Position numbers and translations under genes: made by a program
In this document: positions 35,643-50,300 of the stretch, one piece after another
Numbering within the stretch: position 1 is the first letter of the stretch
Layout of the letters: each line of letters begins with the position of its first letter
Notes under the pieces: model-generated
Told to the model about the DNA's origin: nothing
The model's input: the letters and a program-made list of their open reading frames with translations, nothing else
Databases searched by the model: none
Source of the DNA: Cepaea nemoralis
Lineage: Eukaryota; Mollusca; Gastropoda; Stylommatophora; Helicidae
NCBI GenBank assembly: GCA_014155875.1
Contig: JACEFZ010011398.1
Coordinates: forward strand, 545,001 to 609,000
Length of the DNA: 64,000 bases
Direction: 5' to 3'

Positions 35643-36471
35643 AATAAGTAAGTCACAAATAGCTGTAGAAAAATAAACATATCCCATCGTTTTATCAGTC
35701 CTCCCAAACCGGCTGCATAGAACTGCGTGTTCTATTTTCTAAACCACGTTTTCACTTCACATTCAACTTCGGCATCATTCGCGAAATGTCTCCCGCCAAG
35801 GTGGGTTTTCAGTGGACCAAAAAGGTGGAAATCGCTCTGGCCAAGTCGGGGCTGTAAGGTGGATATTCCAGAACTTCCCACCTTAGTTGGTTAATTTTCT
35901 CCTGAGTTAATCGAGCCGTATGTGGTCTGGCATTGTCATGAAGAAGCAACACTCCTCTAGTCAGCAGTCCTGGACGTTTTCTTTGAATTGCATCATGAAG
36001 CATCGATAGAACTTCACAGTACGATTCAGAATTCACATTGTCACCTTTCTTCTTGAAATTGGTTAAAAGCACGCCTTGACAATCCCAGAACACTGTCAGC
36101 ATAACCTTCCCTGCTGATGGCGTAACCTTGAATTTTAGAGCGTCCTTGAGAAAATTTTTCTACCCAGCTATGCACTGCTTTACAGGACAAACATTTGTCA
36201 GCATAAACAGGAAGCATTTTCCTTATGAATGTCCTTTGCAGGCAGTCCTTTTGCCCACAAAAAAACACACAACAGCAGGTTGCTTTTTTGGTTGTACACT
36301 CCGTAAGTACAGTCGCCATTTTGTTTATGTGCTGGGGATGCGCACGAGACACCTAGCGCCATCTGACGAACGGGAATATAAAGTTCGATGTTGCTGTCAC
36401 CTAATGACACTCTGTAGAAAACACCAACCACATTTACCTGCCATCCCACAGAACTGCGTGACTTACTTATT
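35643..36471 (-). mobile_element. mariner-family transposon, internally deleted
   Basis: On the minus strand the N-terminal part includes KMLPVYADKCLSC and VHSWVEKFSQGR, the DNA-binding half of a mariner transposase. The C-terminal part reads VTPSAGKVMLTVFWD, NSESYCEVL, LLHDNARPHTA and PPYSPDLA, carrying the second and third catalytic aspartates of the DD34D triad. The middle, including the first catalytic Asp, is deleted, and the two halves are in different frames with further breaks near the 3' end. Candidate inverted ends are aataagtaagtcac at 35643-35656 and its complement at 36458-36471. It cannot encode an active transposase. It lies inside the start of the 38-bp array. Confidence 0.85.
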
Positions 36472-36479
36472 GACTCACC

Positions 36480-37935
36480 CTCATACTTTCTCTGTTATCA
36501 TTGTCTCATGTGTCTGTTTTGTACTTCTATCTATATTATCATTGTCTCACCTGCCTTGATTGCATTTACGTCTGTGCTATCATTGTCTCACCTGTCTATA
36601 CTTCAGTCTGTATTATCATTATCTCACCTGTCTATACTTCTGTCTGTACAATAATCTCACCTGTCTTGTTTATACTTCTGTCTGTACTGTCATCTCACCT
36701 GTCTTGTTAATACTTCTGTCTGTACTGTCATCTCACCTGTCTTGTTTATACTTCTGTCTGTACAATCATCTCACCTGTCTTGTTTATACTTCTGTCTGTA
36801 CAATCATCTCACCTGTCTTGTTTATACTTCTGTCTGTACAATCATCTCACCTGTCTTGTTTATACTTCTGTCTGTACAATTATCTCACCTATCTTGTTTA
36901 TATTCATGTCTGTATTATTATCTCACCTGTCTTGTTTATACTTATGTCTGTATTATCATCTCACCTGTCTTGTTTATACTTCTGTCTGTACAGTCATCTC
37001 ATCTGTCTTGTTTATATGTATATCTGTATCATCTCACATATCTATACTTTTGTCTGTATTATCATCTCACCTGTCTTTATACTTCTGTCTGTACTATCAT
37101 CTCACCTGTCTTGTTTATATGTATGTCTGTACAATCATCTCATCTGTCATGTTTATATGTCTATCTGTATGATCATCTCACCTGTTTATACTTCTGTCTG
37201 TACAGTCATCTCACCTATCTTGTTTATAAGTATGTTTGTACAATCATCTCATCTGTCATGTTTATATGTCTATCTGTATGATCATCTCACCTGTTTATAC
37301 TTGTGTCTGTACAATTATCTCACTATCTTGTTTATATTCATGTCTGTATTATTATCTCACCTGTTCTTGTTTATACTTAGTCTGTATTATCATCTCACCT
37401 GTCTTGTTATACTTCTGTCTGTACAGTCATCTCATCTGTCTTGTTTATATGTATATCTGTATGATCATCTCACATATCTATGACTTTTGTCTGTATTATC
37501 ATCTCACCTGTCTTTATACTTCTGTCTGTTCTATCATCTCATCTGTCATGTTTATATGTCTATCTGTTTGATCATCTCACCTGTTTATACTTCTGTCTGT
37601 ACAGTCATCCCACCTATCTTGTTTATACTTTTGTCTGAACAAACATCTTACCTGTCTTGTTTATACTTCTATATGTACAATCATCTCACCTGTCTTGTTT
37701 ATACTTCTATATGTACAATCATCTCACCTGTCTTGTTTATACTTCTATATGTACAACCATCTCACCTGTCTTGTTTATACTTCTATATGTACAATCATCT
37801 CACCTGTCTTGTTTATACTTCTATATGTACAATCATCTCACCTGTCTTGTTTATACTTCTATATGTACAATCATCTCACCTGTCTTGTTTATACTTCTAT
37901 ATGTACAATCATCTTACCTGTCTTGTTTATTCAAA
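36480..37935. repeat. 38-bp minisatellite, about 38 copies
   Basis: The unit is atctcacctgtcttgttt, atacttctgtctgtacaatc (38 bp). A related piece, gtctcacctgtcttgattgta, lies at 35609-35629 just after the exon 7 donor, on the other side of the mariner. The 38-bp period, not a multiple of three, makes three interleaved hydrophobic pseudo-frames of up to 307 codons (SHLSCLYFCLYN type). These are not proteins. Confidence 0.95.
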
Positions 37936-37959
37936 ACAATGTTTTCCCGTAGTGAATTT

Positions 37960-38290
37960 GAATAATGAAGACACAAACAATAGATTGCACGATTTATTGC
38001 CTGGCATATTTCGCTGCATCTCGTCAGGTACATACTGCAGAAATCACACAACTTACGCGAATTAACTAGATAAATCCTTCAAGTTGAAATATACACATGT
38101 TCGCACAGTAATGTCACTTATCTACCACGGTAATTTTAAGCTGACTAACATGTCTTTCTGTTTGCACAATTCTGGCTTGATCATAATTGCTTAAAGTTAA
38201 AATTTGCAGAAGCAATTATGATCTATCAACGCAAGCCAGAATTGTGCAAACAGAAAGACATGTTAGTCAGCTTAACATTACCGTGGCAGA
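37960..38290 (-). mobile_element. Foldback element with shared AATAAA terminus
   Basis: Bases 37960-38045 are the near-exact reverse complement of 22535-22620. Next comes a large inverted repeat: 38123-38192 pairs with 38211-38288, each arm containing ctgactaacatgtctttctg and gcacaattctggcttg (or the complement). One arm has an extra 11 bases; the loop is about 18 bases. The arms end in taccacggtaa / ttaccgtggca. This may be a nonautonomous foldback/MITE-like element. Class unknown. Confidence 0.75.
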
Positions 38291-38309
38291 TAATTTCTAC
38301 AGTCTTTGT

Positions 38310-41300
38310 TACTGGCTACCTCAATGTGCTGTATGTGACTACACATCTCTGTTACTGGCTACCTCCATGTGCTGTATGTGACTATGTCTCTGTTACTGGC
38401 TACCTCCATGTGCTGTATGTGACTACACATCTCTGTTACTGGCTACCTCAATGTGCTGTATGTGACTATGTCTCTGTTACTGGCTACCTCCATGTGTTGT
38501 ATGTGACTACATGTCTCTGTTACTGGCTACCTCCATGTGCTGTATGTGACTACATGTCTCTGTTACTGGCTACCTCCATGTGCTGTATGTGACTACATGT
38601 CTCTGTTACTGGCTACCTCCATGTGCTGTATGTGACTACATGTCTCTGTTACTGGCTACCTCCATGTGCTGTATGTGACTACACATCTCTGTTACTGGCT
38701 ACCTCCATGTGCTGTATGTGACTACATGTCTCTGTTACTGGCTACCTCTATGTGTTGTATGTGACTACATGTCTCTGTTACTGGCTACCTCCATGTGCTG
38801 TATGTGACTACATATCCTCTGTTACTGGCTACCTCCATGTGCTGTATGTGACTACAAGTCTCTGTTACTGGCTACCTCCATGTGTTGTATGTGACTACAT
38901 GTCTCTGTTACTGGCTACCTCCATGTGCTTGTATGTGACTACACATCTCTGTTACTGGCTACCTCCATGTGTTGTATGTGACTACATGTCTCTGTTACTG
39001 GCTACCTCAATGTGCTGTATGTGAACTACACATCTCTGTTACTGGCTACCTCCATGTGTTGTATGTGACTACATGTCTCTGTTACTGGCTACCTCCATGT
39101 GCTGTATGTGACTATGTCTCTGTTACTGGCTACCTCCATGTGCTGTATGTGACTACATGTCTCTGTTACTGGCTACCTCCATGTGCTGTATGTGACTACA
39201 CATCTCTGTTACTGGCTACCTCCATGTGTTGTATGTGACTAACAATCTCTGTTACTGGCTACCTCCATGTGTTGTATGTGACTACATGTCTCTGTACTGG
39301 CTACCTCCATGTGTTGTATGTGAGTACACATCTCTGTTACTGGCTACCTCCATGTGCTGTATGTGACTACATGTCTCTGTTACTGGCTACCTCCATGTGC
39401 TGTATGTGACTACACATCTCTGTTACTGGCTACCTCCATATGCTGTATGTGACTATGTCTCTGTTACTGGCTACCTCCATGTGCTGTATGTGACTACATG
39501 TCTCTGTTACTGGCTACCTCCATGTGCTGTATGTGACTACACATCTCTGTTACTGGCTACCTCCATGTGCTGTATGTGACTACACATCTCTGTTACTGGC
39601 TACCTCCATGTGTTGTATGTGACTACACATCTCTGTTACTGGCTACCTCCATGTGCTGTATGTGACTACATGTCTCTGTTACTGGCTACCTCCATGTGCT
39701 GTATGTGACTACACATCTCTGTTACTGGCTACCTCCATGTGCTGTATGTGACTACATGTCTCTGTTACTGGCTACCTCCATGTGCTGTATGTGACTACAC
39801 ATCTCTGTTACTGGCTACCTCCATGTGCTGTATGTGACTACATGTCTCTGTTACTGGCTACCTCCATGTGTTGTATGTGACTACATGTCTCTGTTACTGG
39901 CTACCTCCATGTGCTGTATGTGACTACACATCTCTGTTACTGGCTACCTCCATGTGCTGTATGTGACTACATGTCTCTGTTACTGGCTACCTCCATGTGC
40001 TGTATGTGACTACAGTCTCTGTTACTGGCTACCTCCATGTGCTGTATGTGACTACATGTCTCTGTTACTGGCTACCTCCATGTGCTGTATGTGACCACAC
40101 TCTCTGTTACTGGCTACCTCCATGTGCTGTATGTGACTACATGTCTCTGTTACTGGCTACCTCCATGTGCTGTATGTGACTACATGTCTCTGTTACTGGC
40201 TACCTCCATGTGCTGTATGTGACTACACATCTCTGTTACTGGCTACCTCCATGTGCTGTATGTGACTACACATCTCTGTTACTGGCTACCTCCATGTGCT
40301 GTATGTGACTACATGTCTCTGTTACTGGCTACCTCCATGTGTTGTATGTGACTACATGTCTCTGTTACTGGCTACCTCCATGTGCTGTATGTGACTACAC
40401 ATCTCTGTTACTGGCTACCTCCATGTGTTGTATGTGACTACATGTCTCTGTTACTGGCTACCTCCATGTGCTGTATGTGACTACATGTCTCTGTTACTGG
40501 CTACCTTCATGTGTTGTATGTGACTACATGTCTCTGTTACTGGCTACCTTCATGTGCTGTATGCGACTACATGTCTCTGTTACTGGCTACCTTCATGTGT
40601 TGTATGTTGCTACATGTCTCTGTTACTGGCTACCTCCATGTGTTGTATGTGACTACACATCTCTGTTACTGGCTACCTCCATGTGTTGTATGTGACTACA
40701 TGTCTCTGTTACTGGCTACCTCCATGTGCTGTATGTGACTACACATCTCTGTTACTGGCTACCTCCATGTGCTGTATGTGACTACACATCTCTGTTACTG
40801 GCTACCTCCATGTGCTGTATGTGACTACACATCTCTGTTACTGGCTACCTCCATGTGCTGTATGTGACTACATGTCTCTGTTACTGGCTACCTCCATGTG
40901 CTGTATGTGACTACATGTCTCTGTTACTGGCTACCTCCTATGTGCTTGTATGTGACTACACGTCTCTGTTACTGGCTACCTCCATGTGCTGTATGTGACT
41001 ACATATCTCTGTTACTGGCTACCTCCATGTGTTGTATGTGACTACACGTCTCTGTTACTGGCTACCTCCATGTGCTGTATGTGACTACATGTCTCTGTTA
41101 CTGGCTACCTCCATGTGCTGTATGTGACTACAAGTCTCTGTTACTGGCTACCTCCATGTGCTGTATGTGACTACACATCTCTGTTACTGGCTACCTCCAT
41201 GTGCTGTATGTGACTACATGTCTCTGTTACTGGCTACCTCCATGTGCTGTATGTGACTACATGTCTCTGTTACTGGCTACCTCCATGTGCTGTATGTGAC

Positions 41301-44300
41301 TACATGTCTCTGTTACTGGCTACCTCCATGTGTTGTATGTGACTACACATCTCTGTTACTGGCTACCTCCATGTGCTGTATGTGACTACATGTCTCTGTT
41401 ACTGGCTACCTCCATGTGCTGTATGTGACTACACATCTCTGTTACTGGCTACCTCCATGTGTTGTATGTGACTACACATCTCTGTTACTGGCTACCTCCA
41501 TGTGCTGTATGTGACTACATGTCTCTGTTACTGGCTACCTCCTATGTGCTGTATGTGACTACAATTCTCTGTTACTGGCTACCTCCATGTGTTGTATGTG
41601 ACTAACATCTCTGTTACTGGCTACCTCCATGTGCTGTATGTGACTACATGTCTCTGTTACTGGCTACCTCTATGTGGCGTAGGTGACTACACATCTCTGT
41701 TACTGGCTACCTCCATGTGCTTGTATGTGACTACATGTCTCTGTTACTGGCTACTCCATGTGCTGTATGTGACTACATGTCTCTGTTACTGGCTACCTCC
41801 ATGTGCTGTTATGTGACACATGTCTCTGTACTGGCTACCTCCATTGTGTTGTATGTGACTACATGTCTCTGTTACTGGCTACCTCCATGTCTGTATGTGA
41901 CTACAGTCTCTGTTACTGGCTACCCTCCATGTGCTGTATGTGACTACATGTCTCTGTTACTGGCTACCTCCATGTGCTGTATGTGACTATGTCTCTGTTA
42001 CTGGCTACCTCCATGTGCTGTATGTGACTACATATCTCTGTTACTGGCTACCTCCATGTGCTGTATGTGACTATGTCTCTGTTACTGGCTACCTCCATGT
42101 GCTGTATGTGACTACACATGTCTTGTTACTGGCTACCTCCATGTGCTGTATGTGACCACATGTCTCTGTTACTGGCTACCTCCATGTGCTGTATGTGACT
42201 ACAATGTCTCTGTTACTGGCTACCCTCCATGTGCTTGTATGTGACTACATGTCTCTGTTACTGGCTACCTCCATGTGCTGTATGTGACTACATGTCTCTG
42301 TTACTGGCTACCTCCATGTGCTGTATGTGACTACATGTCTCTGTTACTGGCTACCTCCATGTGCTGTATGTGACTACATGTCTCTGTTACTGGCTACCTC
42401 CATGTGCTGTATGTGACTACACGTCTCTGTTACTGGCTACCTCCATGTGCTGTATGTGACTACACGTCTCTGTTACTGGCTACCGCCATGTGCTGTATGT
42501 GACTACATATCTCTGTTACTGGCTACCTCCATGTGTTGTATGTGACTACATGTCTGTGTTACTGGCTACCTTCATGTGCTGTATGTGACTACATATCTCT
42601 GTTACTGGCTACCTCCATGTGCTGTATGTGACTACAGTCTCTGTTACTGGCTACCTCCATGTGCTGTATGTGACTACACATCTCTGTTACTGGCTACCTC
42701 CATGTGCTGTATGTGACTACACTGTCTCTGTTACTGGCTACCTCCATGTGTTGTATGTGACTACACATCTCTGTTACTGGCTACCTCCATGTGCTGTATG
42801 TGACTACATGTCTCTGTTACTGGCTACCTCCATGTGTTGTATGTGACTACACATCTCTGTTACTGGCTACCTCCATGTGTTGTATGTGACTACATGTCTC
42901 TGTTACTGGCTACCTCCATGTGCTGTATGTGACTACACAGTCTCTGTTACTGGCTACCTCCATGTGCTGTATGTGACTACATGTCTCTGTTACTGGCTAC
43001 CTCCATGTGCTTGTATGTGACTACACTGTCTCTGTTACTGGCTACCTCCATGTGCTGTATGTGGACTACTGTCTCTGTTACTGGCTACCTCCATGTGCTT
43101 GTATGTGACCACATGTCTCTGTTACTGGCTACCTCCATGTGCTGTATGTGACCTACATATCTCTGTTACTGGCTACCTCCATGTGCTGTATGTGACCACA
43201 TGTCTCTGTTACTGGCTACCTCCATGTGCTGTATGTGACTACACATCTCTGTTACTGGCTACCTCCATGTGCTGTATGTGACTACATGTCTCTGTTACTG
43301 GCTACCTCCATGTGCTGTATGTGACTACACGTCTCTGTTACTGGCTACCTCCATGTGCTGTATGTGACTACATGTCTCTGTTACTGGCTACCTCCATGTG
43401 CTGTATGTGACTACACATCTCTGTTACTGGCTACCTCCATGTGCTGTATGTGACTACACGTCTCTGTTACTGGCTACCTCCATGTGCTGTATGTGACTAC
43501 ACGTCTCTGTTACTGGCTACCTCCATGTGCTGTATGTGACTACATGTCTCTGTTACTGGCTACCTCCATGTGTTGTATGTGACTACATGTCTCTGTTACT
43601 GGCTACCTCCATGTGCTGTATGTGACTACATGTCTCTGTTACTGGCTACCTCCATGTGCTGTATGTGACTACACATCTCTGTTACTGGCTACCTCCATGT
43701 GCTTGTATGTGACTACACATGTCTCTGTTACTGGCTACCTCCATGTGCTGTATGTGACTACATAGTCTCTGTTACTGGCTACCTCCATGTGCTGTATGTG
43801 ACTACACATCTCTGTTACTGGCTACCTCCATGTGCTGTATGTGACTACACATCTCTGTTACTGGCTACCTCCATGTGCTGTATGTGACTACATGTCTCTG
43901 TTACTGGCTACCTCCATGTGTTGTATGTGACTACACATCTCTGTTACTGGCTACCTCCATGTGTTGTATGTGACTACATGTCTCTGTTACTGGCTACCTC
44001 CATGTGCTGTATGTGACTACACGTCTCTGTTACTGGCTACCTCCATGTGCTTGTATGTGACTACATGTCTCTGTTACTGGCTACCTCCATGTGCTGTATG
44101 TGACTACATGTCTCTGTTACTGGCTACCTCCATGTGCTGTATGTGACTACATGTCTCTGTTACTGGCTACCTCCATGTGCTGTATGTGACTACACATCTC
44201 TGTTACTGGCTACCTCCATGTGCTGTATGTGACTACATGTCTCTGTTACTGGCTACCTCCATGTGTTGTATGTGACTACACGTCTCTGTTACTGGCTACC

Positions 44301-47300
44301 TCCATGTGCTGTATGTGACTACATGTCTCTGTTACTGGCTACCTCCATGTGCTGTATGTGACTACATGTCTCTGTTACTGGCTACCTCCATGTGTTGTAT
44401 GTGACTACATGTCTCTGTTACTGGCTACCTCCATGTGCTGTATGTGACTACACATCTCTGTTACTGGCTACCTCCATGTGCTGTATGTGACTACACTGTC
44501 TCTGTTACTGGCTACCTCCATGTGCTGTATGTGACTACATATCTCTGTTACTGGCTACCTCCATGTGCTGTATGTGACCTACAGTCTCTGTTACTGGCTA
44601 CCTCCATGTGCTTGTATGTGACTACACTATCTCTGTTACTGGCTACCTCCATGTGCTGTATGTGACTACATGTCTCTGTTACTGGCTACCTCCATGTGCT
44701 TGTATGTGACTACACGTCTCTGTTACTGGCTACCTCCATGTGCTGTATGTGACTACACATGTCTCTGTTACTGGCTACCTCCATGTGCTTGTATGTGACT
44801 ACATGTCTCTGTTACTGGCTACCTCCATGTGCTGTATGTGACTACAATTCTCTGTTACTGGCTACCTCCATGTGCTGTATGTGACTACATGTCTCTGTTA
44901 CTGGCTACCTCCATGTGTCTGCTATGTGACTACACATGTCTCTGTTACTGGCTACCTCCATGTGCTTGTATGTGACCTACACGTCTCTGTTACTGGCTAC
45001 CTCCATGTGCTGTATGTGACTACATGTCTCTGTTACTGGCTACCTCCATGTGCTTGTATGTGACTACACGTCTCTGTTACTGGCTACCTCCATGTGCTGT
45101 ATGTGACTACACTATCTCTGTTACTGGCTACCTCCATGTGCTGTATGTGACTACACGTCTCTGTTACTGGCTACCTCCATGTGCTGTATGTGACTACACA
45201 TCTCTGTTACTGGCTACCTCCATGTGCTGTATGTGACTACATGTCTCTGTTACTGGCTACCTCCATGTGCTGTATGTGACTACATGTCTCTGTTACTGGC
45301 TACCTCCATGTGCTGTATGTGACTACACATCTCTGTTACTGGCTACCTCCATGTGCTGTATGTGACTACACGTCTCTGTTACTGGCTACCTCCATGTGCT
45401 GTATGTGACTACATGTCTCTGTTACTGGCTACCTCCATGTGTTGTATGTGACTACACGTCTCTGTTACTGGCTACCTCCATGTGTTGTATGTGACTACAT
45501 ATCTCTGTTACTGGCTACCTCCATGTGCTGTATGTGACTACATGTCTCTGTTACTGGCTACCTCCATGTGTTGTATGTGACTACATGTCTCTGTTACTGG
45601 CTACCTCCATGTGCTGTATGTGACTACACGTCTCTGTTACTGGCTACCTCCATGTGCTGTATGTGACTACATATCTCTGTTACTGGCTACCTCCATGTGC
45701 TGTATGTGACTACACGTCTCTGTTACTGGCTACCTCCATGTGCTGTATGTGACTACACAGTCTCTGTTACTGGCTACCTCCATGTGCTGTATGTGACTAC
45801 ATATCTCTGTTACTGGCTACCTCCATGTGCTGTATGTGACTACACTGTCTCTGTTACTGGCTACCTCCATGTGCTGTATGTGACTACATAGTCTCTGTTA
45901 CTGGCTACCTCCATGTGCTGTATGTGACTAACATCTCTGTTACTGGCTACCTCCATGTGCTGTATGTGACTACATGTCTCTGTTACTGGCTACCTCCCAT
46001 GTGCTTGTATGTGACTACATATCTCTGTTACTGGCTACCTCCATGTGCTGTATGTGACTACACATCTCTGTTACTGGCTACCTCCATGTGCTGTATGTGA
46101 CCACATATCTCTGTTACTGGCTACCTCCATGTGCTGTATGTGACTACACATCTCTGTTACTGGCTACCTCCATGTGCTGTATGTGACTACATGTCTCTGT
46201 TACTGGCTACCTCCATGTGCTGTATGTGACCTACACATCTCTGTTACTGGCTACCTCCATGTGCTGTATGTGACTACATCTCTGTTACTGGCTACCTCCA
46301 TGTGCTGTATGTGACTACAGTCTCTGTTACTGGCTACCTCCATGTGCTGTATGTGACCTACACATCTCTGTTACTGGCTACCTCCATGTGCTGTATGTGA
46401 CTACACATATCTCTGTTACTGGCTACCTCCATGTGCTGTATGTGACTACACTGTCTCTGTTACTCGCTACCTCCATGTGCTGTATGTGACTACACATTCT
46501 CTGTTTACTGGCTACCTCCATGTGCTGTATGTGACTACACATCTCTGTTACTGGCTACCTCCATGTGCTGTATGTGACTACATGTCTCTGTTACTGGCTA
46601 CCTCCATGTGCTTGTATGTGACTACATGTCTCTGTTACTGGCTACCTCCATGTGCTGTATGTGACTACATTCTCTGTTACTGGCTACCTCCATGTGCTGT
46701 ATGTGACTACATGTCTCTGTTACTGGCTACCTCCATGTGCTTGTATGTGACTACATGTCTCTGTTACTGGCTACCTCCATGTGTTGTATGTGACTACACA
46801 TCTCTGTTACTGGCTACCTCATGTGCTGTATGTGACTACATGTCTCTGTTACTGGCTACCTCCATGTGCTTGTATGTGACTACACATCTCTGTTACTGGC
46901 TACCTCCATGTGCTGTATGTGACTACACGTCTCTGTTACTGGCTACCTCCATGTGCTGTATGTGACTACATGTCTCTGTTACTGGCTACCTCCATGTGCT
47001 GTATGTGACTACATGTCTCTGTTACTGGCTACCTCCATGTGCTGTATGTGACTACACATCTCTGTTACTGGCTACCTCCATGTGCTGTATGTGACTCACA
47101 TGATCTCTGTTACTGGCTACCTCCATGTGCTGTATGTGAACTACACTTCTCTGTTACTGGCTACCTCCATGTGCTTGTATGTGACTACATGTCTCTGTTA
47201 CTGGCTACCTCCATGTGCTGTATGTGACTACACATCTCTGTTACTGGCTACCTCCATGTGCTGTATGTGTTCTCTGTTACTGGCTACCTCCATGTGCTGT

Positions 47301-50300
47301 ATGTGACTACACATCTCTGTTACTGGCTACCTCCATGTGCTGTATGTGACTACACATCTCTGTTACTGGCTACCTCCATGTGCTGTATGTGACTACATGT
47401 CTCTGTTACTGGCTACCTCCATGTGCTGTATGTGACTACACGTCTCTGTTACTGGCTACCTCCATGTGCTGTATGTGACTACAAGTCTCTGTTACTGGCT
47501 ACCTCCATGTGCTGTATGTGACTACATGTCTCTGTTACTGGCTACCTCCATGTGTTGTATGTGACTACACATCTCTGTTACTGGCTACCTCCATGTGCTG
47601 TATGTGACTACATGTCTCTGTTACTGGCTACCTCCATGTGTTGTATGTGACTACACATCTCTGTTACTGGCTACCTCCATGTGCTGTATGTGACTACATA
47701 TCTCTGTTACTGGCTACCTCCATGTGCTGTATGTGACTACACATCTCTGTTACTGGCTACCTCCATGTGCTGTATGTGACCACACGTCTCTGTTACTGGC
47801 TACCTCCATGTGCTGTATGTGACTACATTCTCTGTTACTGGCTACCTCCATGTGCTGTATGTGACTACATGTCTCTGTTACTGGCTACCTCCATGTGCTG
47901 TATGTGACTACATGTCTCTGTTACTGGCTACCTCCATGTGCTGTATGTGACCACATATCTCTGTTACTGGCTACCTCCATGTGCTGTATGTGACTACATG
48001 TCTCTGTTACTGGCTACCTCCATGTGCTGTATGTGACTACATAGTCTCTGTTACTGGCTACCTCCATGTGCTGTATGTGACTACACATCTCTGTTACTGG
48101 CTACCTCCATGTGCTGTATGTGACTACATGTCTCTGTTACTGGCTACCTCCATGTGCTGTATGTGACTACACATTCTCTGTTACTGGCTACCTCCAATGT
48201 GCTGTATGTGACTACACATCTCTGTTACTGGCTACCTCATGTGCTGTATGTGACTACATGTCTCTTACTGGCTACCTCCATGTGCTGTATGTGACTCACA
48301 GTCTCTGTTACTGGCTACCTCCATGTGCTGTATGTGACTACACATCTCTGTTACTGGCTACCTCCATGTGCTGTATGTGACTACACATCTCTGTTACTGG
48401 CTACCTCCATGTGTTGTATGTGACTACATGTCTCTGTTACTGGCTACCTCCATGTGCTGTATGTGACTACACATCTCTGTTACTGGCTACCTCCATGTGC
48501 TGTATGTGACTACATGTCTCTGTTACTGGCTACCTCCATGTGCTGTATGTGACTACATGTCTCTGTTACTGGCTACCTCCATGTGTTGTATGTGACTACA
48601 CGTCTCTGTTACTGGCTACCTCCATGTGCTGTATGTGACTACATATCTCTGTTACTGGCTACCTCTCATGTGCTGTATGTGACTACATGTCTCTGTTACT
48701 GGCTACCTCCATGTGCTGTATGTGACTACACATCTCTGTTACTGGCTACCTCCATGTGCTGTATGTGACTACATATCTCTGTTACTGGCTACCTCCATGT
48801 GCTGTATGTGACTACATGTCTCTGTTACTGGCTACCTCTATGTGTTGTATGTGACTACACATCTCTGTTACTGGCTACCTCCATGTGCTGTATGTGACTA
48901 CATGTCTCTGTTACTGGCTACCTCCATGTGCTGTATGTGACTACATGTCTCTGTTACTGGCTACCTCCATGATGCTGTATGTGACTACATGTCTCTGTTA
49001 CTGGCTACCTCCATGTGTTGTATGTGACTACATGTCTCTGTTACTGGCTACCTCCATGTGCTGTATGTGACTACACATCTCTGTTACTGGCTACCTCCAT
49101 GTGTTGTATGTGACTACACATCTCTGTTACTGGCTACCTCCATGTGTTGTATGTGACTACATGTCTCTGTTACTGGCTACCTCTATGTGCTTGTATGTGA
49201 CCTACATGTCTCTGTTACTGGCTACCTCCTATGTGCTTGTATGTGACTACATGTCTCTGTTACTGGCTACCTCCATGTGCTGTATGTGACTACATGTCTC
49301 TGTTACTGGCTACCTCCATGTGCTGTATGTGACTACATGTCTCTGTTACTGGCTACCTCCATGTGTTGTATGTGACTACACGTCTCTGTTACTGGCTACC
49401 TCCATGTGCTGTATGTGACTACATGTCTCTGTTACTGGCTACCTCTATGTGTTGTATGTGACTACATGTCTCTGTTACTGGCTACCTCCATGTGCTGTAT
49501 GTGACTACATGTCTCTGTTACTGGCTACCTCCATGTGCTGTATGTGACTACATGTCTCTGTTACTGGCTACCTCCATGTGTTGTATGTGACTACATGTCT
49601 CTGTTACTGGCTACCTCTATGTGCTGTATGTGACTACATGTCTCTGTTACTGGCTACCTCCATGTGCTGTATGTGACTACACATTCTCTGTTACTGGCTA
49701 CCTCCATGTGCTGTATGTGACTACACAGTCTCTGTTACTGGCTACCTCCATGTGCTGTATGTGACTACATGTCTCTGTTACTGGCTACCTCCATGTGCTG
49801 TATGTGACTACAATTCTCTGTTACTGGCTACCTCCATGTGCTGTATGTGACTACATGTCTCTGTTACTGGCTACCTCCATGTGCTGTATGTGACTACACG
49901 TCTCTGTTACTGGCTACCTCCATGTGCTGTATGTGACTACACATTCTCTGTTACTGGCTACCTCCATGTGCTGTATGTGACAACATCTCTGTTACTGGCT
50001 ACCTCCATGTGCTGTATGTGACTACATGTCTCTGTTACTGGCTACCTCCATGTGTTGTATGTGACTACACATCTCTGTTACTGGCTACCTCCATGTGCTG
50101 TATGTGACTACACAGTCTCTGTTACTGGCTACCTCCATGTGTTGTATGTGACTACATGTCTCTGTTACTGGCTACCTCCATGTGCTGTATGTGACTACAC
50201 ATCTCTGTTACTGGCTACCTCCATGTGTTGTATGTGACTACATGTCTCTGTTACTGGCTACCTCCATGTGCTGTATGTGACTACATGTCTCTGTTACTGG

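Noticed and set aside
36501..38065. Hydrophobic 100-307-codon frames that look like membrane proteins
   Set aside because: Translations of the 38-bp repeat in three frames; hydrophobicity reflects TC/TA-rich composition.
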